Shown here: positions 1-6,220 of the stretch, piece after piece
Layout of the letters: each line of letters opens with the position of its first letter
Numbering within the stretch: the first letter of the stretch is position 1
Origin: Verrucomicrobiota bacterium
GTDB taxonomy: Bacteria; Verrucomicrobiota; Verrucomicrobiia; Opitutales; Opitutaceae
DNA: 7,990 bases
Direction: 5' to 3'
Assembly (NCBI GenBank): GCA_023443985.1
Contig: JAEZSJ010000048.1
Location: 1-7,990 of the forward strand
Made by a program: the position numbers and the translations under genes
Notes under the pieces: generated by a model
Told to the model about the DNA's origin: nothing
The model's database searches: none
Seen by the model: only the letters and a program-made list of their open reading frames with translations

Positions 1-21
1 GCTGTGCCCTTTCCCCGAACC

Positions 22-1452
22 ATGAAAAGAAACCCCTGGTATCTCTCCGCACTCCTGTGCGCCTCACTCTCCCTCGTCGGTGTGGCCCGGGCCGCGGGCG
101 AGCCGTCGGCCAAACTGACCGTGACCACCGAGGCGAAGGCGTTCGCGGCCGCGCCGAAGCTTCTGCGCCCCGCGCCGGCCACGGGTGCCGTCGATCTCGA
201 GATCGATCCAGCCACCGAATACCAGGAGATCCGCGGCTTCGGGGGTGCGTTCAACGAGAAGGGCTGGACCGCATTGCAGCGGTTGCCGGACGGCGGCGCG
301 AAGGTGTTGGCGGCGTTGTTCGACCCGCAGGGCCTCGCGCGCTTCAACATCGGCCGCGTGCCGATCGGCGCCTCCGACTATGCCGAGAGCCGCTACTCGC
401 TCGCCGAGACCGCCGACGACTTCGCGCTCAAGGACTTCTCGATCGAACGCGACCGCGAGCGGCTCATCCCGTACATCAAGGCCGCGCAGCGCCTGAACCC
501 GAAGCTCCAGCTCTGGGGGTCGGCCTGGTCGCCGCCGGCGTGGATGAAGACCAACAACCAAACCGATTCCGGCGCGATGCGCGCCGAGCCGGCGGTCTAC
601 GATGCCTACGCCAGCTACCTGCTCAAGTTCGCGCAGGCCTATCGGGCCGAGGGTCTGGAGCTCTTCGCGCTCTGCCCGCAGAACGAGCCCGGCATGCTCA
701 CCGACTACCCGAGCTGCGACTGGACGGGCGAGCAGCTCCGCGACTTCATCCGCGACCACATGGGCCCGCTCCTCGCCCGCGAGGGCGGACCCGCGGTCTG
801 GCTCGGCACGATCAACATCCCCGAGCTGCCGCGCTACATCGAGCCGGTGATGGCCGATCCCGCCGCCGCGCGCTGGATCGCGGGGTTCGGGCTGCAATGG
901 GGCGGGCTGGGCTCGCTCCCGGAAGTGGCCCAACGCTGGCCGGGCAAGCTGATCGTGCAGACCGAGATGGAGTGTGGAAACAACCACTGGGAGCCGGGCT
1001 ATCGCCGCGACTCCGCGCCGAACGACTGGGCCTACGGGGCGAAGGTCTGGGGCAAGCTGCGCGACTTCTTCGCCGGCGGCACCGCGATCCAGCAGGCGTG
1101 GAACATCGTGCTCGACACGAAGGGGCGCTCGATCGGTTCGCGCGTGCCCTGGCCGCAGAATGCGCTCGTGACGGTGGACTTCGCCACGCGCCAGGCCACC
1201 TACACGCCGGCCTTCTGGGCGTTCGTGCATTTCAGCCATTTCGTGCAGCCCGGCGCCCGCCGCATCGCGCTCAAGGGCGAGTGGGCGGACGCGATGGCTT
1301 TCCGCAATCCCGACGGCGCGGTGGTCGTCGTGTTCTCCAACCAGCAGGAGAACCAGCGTGAGCTGACCGTCGCGCTCGGTGCGACGCGCCGGGCGGTGAA
1401 GCTGCCGGCGAAGAGCTTCGCGACGCTGGTCCTCGGCCGCGGGCGGACTTGA
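22..1452 (+). CDS. Exported GH30-family glycoside hydrolase (glucosylceramidase-like)
   Basis: This is a probable secreted or periplasmic retaining beta-glycosidase of family GH30; the substrate (beta-1,6-glucan, glucosylceramide-type or xylan-type) cannot be told from sequence. From the ATG at 22 the product is 476 aa. It opens with a Sec signal peptide: MKRN, a hydrophobic stretch at about 7-22, and an A-R-A cleavage site near residue 24. A GTG at 4 would add six residues ahead of the charged start, so I prefer the ATG; no Shine-Dalgarno is visible. Family landmarks are GFGGAFNEKGW (72-82), the SAWSPPAWMK loop (167-176), CPQNEPG with the probable acid/base Glu222, and QTEMECGNN with the probable nucleophile Glu315. 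The segment after about residue 380 fits the C-terminal beta-sandwich usual in GH30. Length is normal for the family. It converges on mdh, and its own upstream context lies outside the window. Confidence 0.9.
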   Translation: MKRNPWYLSALLCASLSLVGVARAAGEPSAKLTVTTEAKAFAAAPKLLRPAPATGAVDLEIDPATEYQEIRGFGGAFNEKGWTALQRLPDGGAKVLAALFDPQGLARFNIGRVPIGASDYAESRYSLAETADDFALKDFSIERDRERLIPYIKAAQRLNPKLQLWGSAWSPPAWMKTNNQTDSGAMRAEPAVYDAYASYLLKFAQAYRAEGLELFALCPQNEPGMLTDYPSCDWTGEQLRDFIRDHMGPLLAREGGPAVWLGTINIPELPRYIEPVMADPAAARWIAGFGLQWGGLGSLPEVAQRWPGKLIVQTEMECGNNHWEPGYRRDSAPNDWAYGAKVWGKLRDFFAGGTAIQQAWNIVLDTKGRSIGSRVPWPQNALVTVDFATRQATYTPAFWAFVHFSHFVQPGARRIALKGEWADAMAFRNPDGAVVVVFSNQQENQRELTVALGATRRAVKLPAKSFATLVLGRGRT

Positions 1453-1502
1453 GCGGCGGCCCCCGCCACGGGCCGACCTCCCGCCCGGGGCTGCGTATTC
1501 GC

Positions 1503-1520
1503 CGCCGGGATATTCCGGCG
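1503..1520. other. Short inverted repeat in the convergent gap
   Basis: CGCCGG (1503-1508) and CCGGCG (1515-1520) form a 6-bp stem around GATATT. It lies 50 nt after the GH30 stop and could help to end that transcript, but no T-run follows on the plus strand. Its function is unproven. Confidence 0.3.
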
Positions 1521-1527
1521 AAGCCGC

Positions 1528-1561
1528 CAAAGAAAACGGCGGCCCCGTCGCGGGGCCGCCG
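1528..1561 (-). terminator. Intrinsic terminator downstream of mdh
   Basis: The arms at 1537-1547 and 1551-1561 are perfect 11-bp complements (CGGCGGCCCCG / CGGGGCCGCCG) around a 3-nt loop. Read on the minus strand, the stem is followed at once by TTTTCTTTG (complement of 1528-1536), the classic U-rich tail. It begins 28 nt after the mdh stop codon. On the plus strand no T-run follows, so it does not look like a terminator for the convergent GH30 gene. Confidence 0.9.
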
Positions 1562-1588
1562 TCGGGCGAAAGAGCGGAGCGGACCGGC

Positions 1589-2581
1589 TCAGCCGATGAG
1601 CTCGGCGACGAGCGACCTCTCCTCGATCAGCTCCTTCTCGGTCTCGGCGATCTTCTGCTTGGAGAACTCGCTGAGCTGCACGCCCTGGACGACCTCGAAG
1701 GTCTTGCCGTCGGCGGTGCGGATCGGGAACGAAAAGATGATGTCCTTGGCCACGCCGTAGGAACCATCCGAGTACACACCGACGCTGAACCAGTCGCCGG
1801 CGGCCGTCGGGTGGGTGAGGGCGTAGACGGTGTTGCAGGCGGCGTTGGCGGCGGAGGCGGCCGAGCTGAGGCCGCGGGCCTTGATGATGGCGGCGCCGCG
1901 CTGCTGGATGACGGGGATGAAGGTCTCCTTGAACCAGGCCTCGTCCTTGATGACCTCGGTGACCGGCTTGCCGTCGATCTTGGTGTTGGCGAAGTCCGGA
2001 TACATCGTGGAGCTGTGGTTGCCCCAGATGGCGAGGTTGGTGATCGCGGTGGTGTCGACGCCGGCCTTGAGCGCGAGCTGCGCCTTGGCGCGGTTCTCGT
2101 CGAGCTTGGTCATCGCGAAGAAGCGGTTGGCCGGCACGCCGGCGGCGTTGCGGGCGGCGATGAGGGCGTTGGTGTTGCAGGGGTTGCCGACGACGAGGAC
2201 GCGGACGTCCGGCGCGGCGTTGGCGGCGATGGCCTTGCCCTGGCTGGTGAAGATCTTGCCGTTGATGCCGAGCAGGTCCTTGCGCTCCATGCCGGCCTTG
2301 CGCGGCACGGCGCCGACGAGGAGGGCCCAGTTCACGCCCTTGAAGCCTTCGTCGAGGGAGGAGGTGGCGACGGTGCCCTTGAGCAGCGGGAACGCGCAGT
2401 CCTCGAGCTCCATCACCACGCCCTTGAGGGCCGGGAGGGCGGCCTCGAGCTCGATCATGTGAAGGATGACCGGCTGGTCGGGGCCGAAGCACGCGCCCGA
2501 GGCGATGCGGAACAGGAGGGCGTAGCCGATCTGGCCGGCAGCGCCGGTGACGGCGACACGGATGGGAGTCTTGGTTGCCAT
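1589..2581 (-). CDS. mdh: Malate dehydrogenase (NAD-dependent)
   Basis: This 330-aa cytoplasmic enzyme interconverts malate and oxaloacetate with NAD in the TCA cycle. The Rossmann nucleotide-binding loop TGAAGQIG is at residues 12-19. The substrate-binding arginines are in GAVPRKAGMER (Arg94, Arg100), followed by GNPCNTN (132-138), then the DENR pair (Asp161 and Arg164) and the catalytic histidine in WGNHSS (His189). These features and the length match the roughly 330-residue MDH group that resembles eukaryotic cytosolic MDH, rather than the shorter E. coli-type enzyme. The start is the ATG at 2581 (MATKTPIRVAV), right before the first beta strand; no Shine-Dalgarno precedes it. It lies 56 nt downstream of aroF on the same strand with no terminator between, so co-transcription is likely, and a strong terminator follows. 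Confidence 0.97.
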   Translation of the reverse strand: MATKTPIRVAVTGAAGQIGYALLFRIASGACFGPDQPVILHMIELEAALPALKGVVMELEDCAFPLLKGTVATSSLDEGFKGVNWALLVGAVPRKAGMERKDLLGINGKIFTSQGKAIAANAAPDVRVLVVGNPCNTNALIAARNAAGVPANRFFAMTKLDENRAKAQLALKAGVDTTAITNLAIWGNHSSTMYPDFANTKIDGKPVTEVIKDEAWFKETFIPVIQQRGAAIIKARGLSSAASAANAACNTVYALTHPTAAGDWFSVGVYSDGSYGVAKDIIFSFPIRTADGKTFEVVQGVQLSEFSKQKIAETEKELIEERSLVAELIG

Positions 2582-2637
2582 GGTATCAGGTGTTTTTGTC
2601 TGTTGGAGGGGAAACGGGGGCGACGCTCGCGGGGAGG

Positions 2638-3714
2638 TCAGGGGCGGGGCGGGGGCAGGGTGCGGGCGGTGCCGAGCGTCCGGTGCGCGGCGCGGAGGAT
2701 CGCCTCGGTGGTCGTCCAGTCGAGGCAGCCGTCGGTGATGGAGACGCCGTACTTGAGCTCGTGCTTGGGGCGGGGGAACGGCTGGCAGCCGGCCTCGAGG
2801 TTGCTCTCGATCATCACGCCCATGACCGGCGAATGCGGGTCGGCGGCGATCTGCGCGAGCACTTCGTTCAGAACCTCGGGCTGGCGCTCCGGTTGTTTGC
2901 CCGAGTTGTCGTGGCTGCAGTCGACGAGGATCGACTGGTGCAGGCCGGACTTGGCGAGGAGTTGGGCGGCGGAGGCGACGGCGGGGGCGCTGTAGTTCGG
3001 GCCGGTGGCGCCGCCCCGCAGGACGATGTGGCAGTTGGGGTTGCCGCTGGTGCGCACGGAGGCGGCACGGCCGTCGGTGGTGATCCCGAGGAAGGTCTGG
3101 GGCTGGCCGGCGGCCTTGATGGCGTTGATCGCGGTCTGGATGGATCCGTCGGTGCCGTTCTTGAAGCCGAGCGGCATCGAGAGGCCCGAGGCGAGTTGGC
3201 GGTGGGTCTGGGACTCCGTGGTGCGTGCGCCGATCGCGGACCAGCTCACCAGATCGGCAATGTATTGGGGCGTGATCGGGTCGAGGAACTCGGTGGCGGT
3301 CGGCAGGCCGAGATCGAGGATCTCGCGGAGGAACTGCCGCGCGAGGTAGAGGCCATGCTGGATGTCGCTGCTGCCATCCAGATGCGGGTCGAGGATCAGG
3401 CCCTTCCATCCCACGGTGGTGCGCGGTTTCTCGAAGTACACGCGCATCGCGATCACCAGGCGGTCGCCCAGCTCCCGGGCGAGCGCGGCCAGACGGCGTC
3501 CGTACTCGCGTCCGGCGTCGAGATCATGGATGGAGCAGGGACCCACGACCACCAGCAGGCGGGGATCGTCGCCGAAAAGGATGCGGTGGATCGCCTCGCG
3601 CGACCGGACGATGCAGTCGGCCTGCGCTTCGGTCTTGGGGAGAGCGGCCATCAACTCGGCGGGCGAGGGAAGCGGCCGGGTCTCGATGACGTTGATGTCG
3701 GAAGTCCGATGCAC
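2638..3714 (-). CDS. aroF: 3-deoxy-7-phosphoheptulonate (DAHP) synthase, class I AroF/AroG type
   Basis: It condenses phosphoenolpyruvate and erythrose 4-phosphate to DAHP, the first step of aromatic amino acid synthesis. From the GTG at 3714 the product is 358 aa (E. coli AroG is 350). The metal ligands then fall at Cys60 (GPCSIHD), His268 (VDCSHDNS), Glu303 (MIESN) and Asp328 (ITDGC), almost the AroG numbering. Other signatures are RVYFEKPRTTVGWKG (91-105) and GARTTESQTHR (162-172). From memory, SWSAIGARTTESQTHR and VDCSHxNS resemble the tyrosine-sensitive AroF more than AroG or AroH, so the symbol and feedback type are tentative. The frame is open upstream to a TTG at 3855, and there is an ATG at 3789, but that extension is Arg-rich, has no family match and abuts a terminator hairpin, so I reject it. 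No Shine-Dalgarno precedes the GTG. Confidence 0.93.
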   Translation of the reverse strand: MHRTSDINVIETRPLPSPAELMAALPKTEAQADCIVRSREAIHRILFGDDPRLLVVVGPCSIHDLDAGREYGRRLAALARELGDRLVIAMRVYFEKPRTTVGWKGLILDPHLDGSSDIQHGLYLARQFLREILDLGLPTATEFLDPITPQYIADLVSWSAIGARTTESQTHRQLASGLSMPLGFKNGTDGSIQTAINAIKAAGQPQTFLGITTDGRAASVRTSGNPNCHIVLRGGATGPNYSAPAVASAAQLLAKSGLHQSILVDCSHDNSGKQPERQPEVLNEVLAQIAADPHSPVMGVMIESNLEAGCQPFPRPKHELKYGVSITDGCLDWTTTEAILRAAHRTLGTARTLPPPRP

Positions 3715-3822
3715 AGAGGGAAAATGGTTGGCGACGTTGCGAACGCGTGCGGAGGCTGGCAACCGGATTCGCCGCGGCCCGCGCGACATTCTCCACCGGG
3801 AACTCGCGGGGTGGCGGCGCCT

Positions 3823-3839
3823 CGCGCCCCACGGGCGCG
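3823..3839. other. GC-rich hairpin in the aroF leader
   Basis: CGCGCCC (3823-3829) and GGGCGCG (3833-3839) are perfect 7-bp complements around a 3-nt loop. It lies about 14 nt beyond the T-tail of the 3862-3891 hairpin on the minus strand. No T-run follows, so it is not a terminator; it may be a structured part of the aroF 5' leader or chance in GC-rich DNA. Confidence 0.35.
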
Positions 3840-3852
3840 GGTCGAATTTGGG

Positions 3853-3891
3853 CAAAGAAAAGGCCGGTCGCCTACCCCTAAGCGACCGGCC
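3853..3891 (-). terminator. Strong intrinsic terminator upstream of aroF
   Basis: The arms GGCCGGTCGC (3862-3871) and GCGACCGGCC (3882-3891) pair perfectly over 10 bp with a 10-nt loop. On the minus strand the stem is followed by TTTTCTTTG (complement of 3853-3861), the same nine bases that follow the mdh terminator. It lies about 200 nt after the opgH stop and about 140 nt before the aroF start. It is either the end of the opg operon or an attenuator within the aroF leader. The plus-strand flank is less T-rich (ATTGCTTTCTTAG), so any rightward activity would be weak. Confidence 0.85.
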
Positions 3892-3907
3892 ATTGCTTTC
3901 TTAGTTA

Positions 3908-3932
3908 CCCCAAAACTCCCGCTAGGCGGGAG
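3908..3932 (-). terminator. Second terminator-like hairpin upstream of aroF
   Basis: CTCCCGC (3916-3922) and GCGGGAG (3926-3932) form a 7-bp stem with a 3-nt loop. On the minus strand the stem is followed by TTTTGGGG. The T-run is only four bases, so it is weaker than the hairpin at 3862-3891, which leftward transcription meets about 25 nt later. Together they look like tandem terminators or a paired leader structure. Confidence 0.5.
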
Positions 3933-3956
3933 AAAGGTGTGAAATTGATGAGGCAG

Positions 3957-3984
3957 ACGGTAGGGCGGACTGGCGCGCGGTCAA
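3957..3984 (-). promoter_or_regulatory. Weak candidate sigma70-type promoter for aroF-mdh
   Basis: On the minus strand TTGACC (3984-3979) resembles a -35 element and TACCGT (3962-3957) is a poor -10 at 16-nt spacing. If it is used, transcription would start near 3950 and the aroF leader of about 235 nt would contain all the hairpins described in this region. The -10 match is weak, so this is only a candidate. Confidence 0.22.
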
Positions 3985-3987
3985 CGG

Positions 3988-4005
3988 ACTTTTGCAAACT
4001 TTTGC
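3988..4005 (-). repeat. Phased direct repeat (GCAAAAGT twice)
   Basis: The minus strand reads GCAAAAGT-TT-GCAAAAGT; the plus-strand copies are 3988-3995 and 3998-4005. The 10-nt period is one helical turn. The repeat sits 3 nt upstream of the candidate -35 TTGACC, where an operator would be expected. The inner part is also close to a palindrome (GCAAA-AG-TTTGC). No known regulator motif is recognised. Confidence 0.4.
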
Positions 4006-4093
4006 GGGTGCTCGCGGCCGAACACTGCAGATCAGCATCTTAGGAGCGAAAATAGTTCGACGTCCATCGGCCAAAGCCTGTCGGAACAGGGTA

Positions 4094-6220
4094 TCAGCGG
4101 TCGAGGGCGGTCGCCGGAGCCGGCGTGAGCTGGTTGTATTGCTGGATCGCGTGTTGCCACCAGAGGGCGAGCGCGGGGGCCGGACGCGACCACAGGTCGC
4201 GGTGCAGCCGGACCATCGACTGCGCGTCCATGAGTAGGGTGAGCTTGTCGCGTGTGGTGAGCACGCCGGGACCATCGGTGATCAGGCGCTCGCGCAGCTC
4301 CGCGAAACGGTCGCCGTTTTCCGCGTACTCCGGCCGTTTCTCGCGCAGCAGGGAGACGTGGATGGCGTTCACGTAGGGGTCGAGCACGGCCTGGAGGAGC
4401 CCGTAGTCCGCCTCGAACTCGTGCGGGACGGGGGATCGGTTGATCCGGCCGGAGAGGTGTTGCTCGAGGGAGGCGGCCACCGGCAGGGGTTGCAGCGCTT
4501 CAGGGGTGGCCCAGAGCCGCGGTTGCGCTCCCGCCCGCGGCGGCTGGGCGGTGACGAGCGTGAGCGGGATGCTGAACACCGGGCCGACCAGCACCGGCGA
4601 GAGCCAGAAGAAGAAGACCGGGTCGAGGGCGAGTGCCGCGGCGCCCCAGAGTAGGGCGAAGCCGGTGTGCCCGGCGTGGGTGAGAATCGCCTCCCGCCAG
4701 TCGGGCGAACCGTCGCCACCACGCCGTTGGGTCACCCACGCCACGCCGCGGCCGAGCAACGTCCAGAAGATGAACTTGCTGTGGAAGAGCATCAGCACCG
4801 GCGCGATCAGCGCCGAGGTGAGCGTCTCGGCCAGGGCACCGCCGAGCGTGCGCAGCCAGCCGCCGAAGGCGCGGGCGCCGCGGGTCAGGGCGAGATCGCC
4901 GAGGGCGAGGAGCTTCGGCAGGAACAGCAGAGTCATGGTGCCGCCGAACAGCACCGCGGCCTGCGCGCGGAAACTCAGGTCCAGGAACGCCAGCAGGCTG
5001 TCGCGCGGCACGAGCGTGAGTCCGGTCGCGAGCTGGCGGTGGAGCAGGAGCGTGGAGAGCAGCAGGAACGCCAGCCACAGCGGCGACGCCCCGTAGGCGA
5101 GGATGCCGAGGAGCAGGTGCAGGCGGCTGGCCGGGCGCAGCCCCTGCGCCGCGAGCAGCCAGCTGTGCTGCAGATTGCCCTGCAGCCAGCGGCGGTCGCG
5201 CTTGGCGAAGTCGATGAGCGTGGCGGGGCACTCCTCGAAGCTGCCCTCGAGGCCGACGGCGAGCCGCACGCCCCAGCCGGCGCGCACGAGCAGCGCCGCC
5301 TCCACGTAGTCGTGGCTGAGGATCCGCCCGCCGAACGGCTCGTAGCCGGGCAGCTCCGGCAGCGAGCAGTGCTCGATGAAGGGGGCGAGCCGCACGATCG
5401 CGTTGTGTCCCCAGTAGTTGGACTCGTCGAGCTGCCAGTAGTCGAGGCCGGCCTGGAACACCGGGCCGTTGAGCCGGCTGGCGAACTGCTGCCAGCGGGC
5501 GAACGGCGTCTCGCCGCGGACCAGGCGCGGGATCGTCTGGATCAGCCCGGTGCGCGGGCTGCGCTCCATCAGCCGGACGAGCTGCACGACCGTCTCGCCG
5601 GCCATCAGGCTGTCGGCGTCGAGCACGACCATGTAGCGGTAGGCGCCGCCCCAGCGGCGGCAGAAGTCGGCGATGTTGCCGGCCTTCTTGTTTGTATTGA
5701 GACGTCGGCGACGGTAGAAGAGCCGGCCGGCGGCGTCGAACTCCCGGACCAGCGCCGCCCACGCCGCTTCCTCGTCGACCCAGCGGTTGGGGTCGGTGGA
5801 GTCGCTCAGTACGTAGAAGTGGAAGCCGTCGAGGTGTCCCGTCTCCCGGATCGACTCGTAGATCACGCGCAGACCGGCGAACACCCGGCGGGCGTCCTCG
5901 TTGTACACCGGCATGACCACCGCGGTGGCGCCCGGGGGCAGTGCGTCGGGCGCGGTGACCGGCCCGAGTCGCCACGGGTCGGGCCGGCCGCGGCGCACGA
6001 AGAACCCGACGACCGCCTGGGTGCAGCCGAACGCCACCAGGGCGAGCAGCACCGCGAAGAGCACCAGGTGCGCGACCTTCCAGCCGTCGAAGCCCGCGCG
6101 CCAGTGGAGATCGGCCATCAGCACCAGTCCCGGCGTGGCGAGCGCGGCGGTGACGAGGGCCACCAACAGGCGGCGGCGGAGACGCACGCCGGAGGGGATC
6201 TGGTCGAGCGGAGGGTTCAA
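4094..6220 (-). CDS. opgH: Glucans biosynthesis glucosyltransferase H (OpgH/MdoH), short N-terminus
   Basis: This inner-membrane GT2-family glucosyltransferase builds the backbone of osmoregulated periplasmic glucans from UDP-glucose. From the TTG at 6220 the product is 708 aa, against about 850 for E. coli OpgH. Two membrane segments (about 17-35 and 50-75) precede the catalytic domain with PVYNED (104-109), LSD (Asp140), DAD (201-203), FCRRWG (186-191), YWGHNA (269-274), SHDYVEAA (302-309) and RDRRW (341-345, the QxxRW equivalent). Several further membrane segments follow between about 365 and 555. All catalytic motifs are intact. The TTG overlaps the TGA of the upstream gene, suggesting translational coupling; a GTG at 6187 is an alternative start. 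The frame is open further upstream to 6562, but that stretch is Pro/Arg/Ala-rich and overlaps a better gene. The N-terminal cytoplasmic domain of proteobacterial OpgH is absent. Confidence 0.94.
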   Translation of the reverse strand: MNPPLDQIPSGVRLRRRLLVALVTAALATPGLVLMADLHWRAGFDGWKVAHLVLFAVLLALVAFGCTQAVVGFFVRRGRPDPWRLGPVTAPDALPPGATAVVMPVYNEDARRVFAGLRVIYESIRETGHLDGFHFYVLSDSTDPNRWVDEEAAWAALVREFDAAGRLFYRRRRLNTNKKAGNIADFCRRWGGAYRYMVVLDADSLMAGETVVQLVRLMERSPRTGLIQTIPRLVRGETPFARWQQFASRLNGPVFQAGLDYWQLDESNYWGHNAIVRLAPFIEHCSLPELPGYEPFGGRILSHDYVEAALLVRAGWGVRLAVGLEGSFEECPATLIDFAKRDRRWLQGNLQHSWLLAAQGLRPASRLHLLLGILAYGASPLWLAFLLLSTLLLHRQLATGLTLVPRDSLLAFLDLSFRAQAAVLFGGTMTLLFLPKLLALGDLALTRGARAFGGWLRTLGGALAETLTSALIAPVLMLFHSKFIFWTLLGRGVAWVTQRRGGDGSPDWREAILTHAGHTGFALLWGAAALALDPVFFFWLSPVLVGPVFSIPLTLVTAQPPRAGAQPRLWATPEALQPLPVAASLEQHLSGRINRSPVPHEFEADYGLLQAVLDPYVNAIHVSLLREKRPEYAENGDRFAELRERLITDGPGVLTTRDKLTLLMDAQSMVRLHRDLWSRPAPALALWWQHAIQQYNQLTPAPATALDR

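Larger units (their letters stand above)
3715..4093. other. Intergenic region between opgH and aroF
   Basis: No convincing gene is present in these roughly 380 nt on either strand. Read leftward (minus strand), it holds in order: the 3' flank of opgH, a direct repeat of GCAAAAGT, a weak promoter-like TTGACC/TACCGT pair, a 7-bp hairpin with a T4 tail, a 10-bp hairpin with a TTTTCTTT tail, and a 7-bp GC hairpin. Short ORFs on the minus strand, for example 11 codons from an ATG near 4064, contain no run of Phe, Tyr or Trp codons, so a classical leader peptide is not evident. Confidence 0.8.

Noticed and set aside
3715..3855. N-terminal extension of the DAHP synthase to a TTG at 3855
   Set aside because: The extra 47 residues are Arg/Pro-rich and absent from the family, and the TTG lies inside the T-tail of a terminator. 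The GTG at 3714 gives nearly the AroG active-site numbering.
1811..3942. Long plus-strand open frames antisense to mdh and aroF
   Set aside because: Their translations are Gly/Ala/Val/Asp-rich mirror products of the real genes, which carry all the catalytic motifs.
4030..4066. An 11-codon minus-strand ORF (MDVELFSLLRC) as an attenuator leader peptide
   Set aside because: It has a single Phe, no Tyr or Trp, no ribosome-binding site, and lies upstream of the candidate promoter and over 100 nt from the hairpins.
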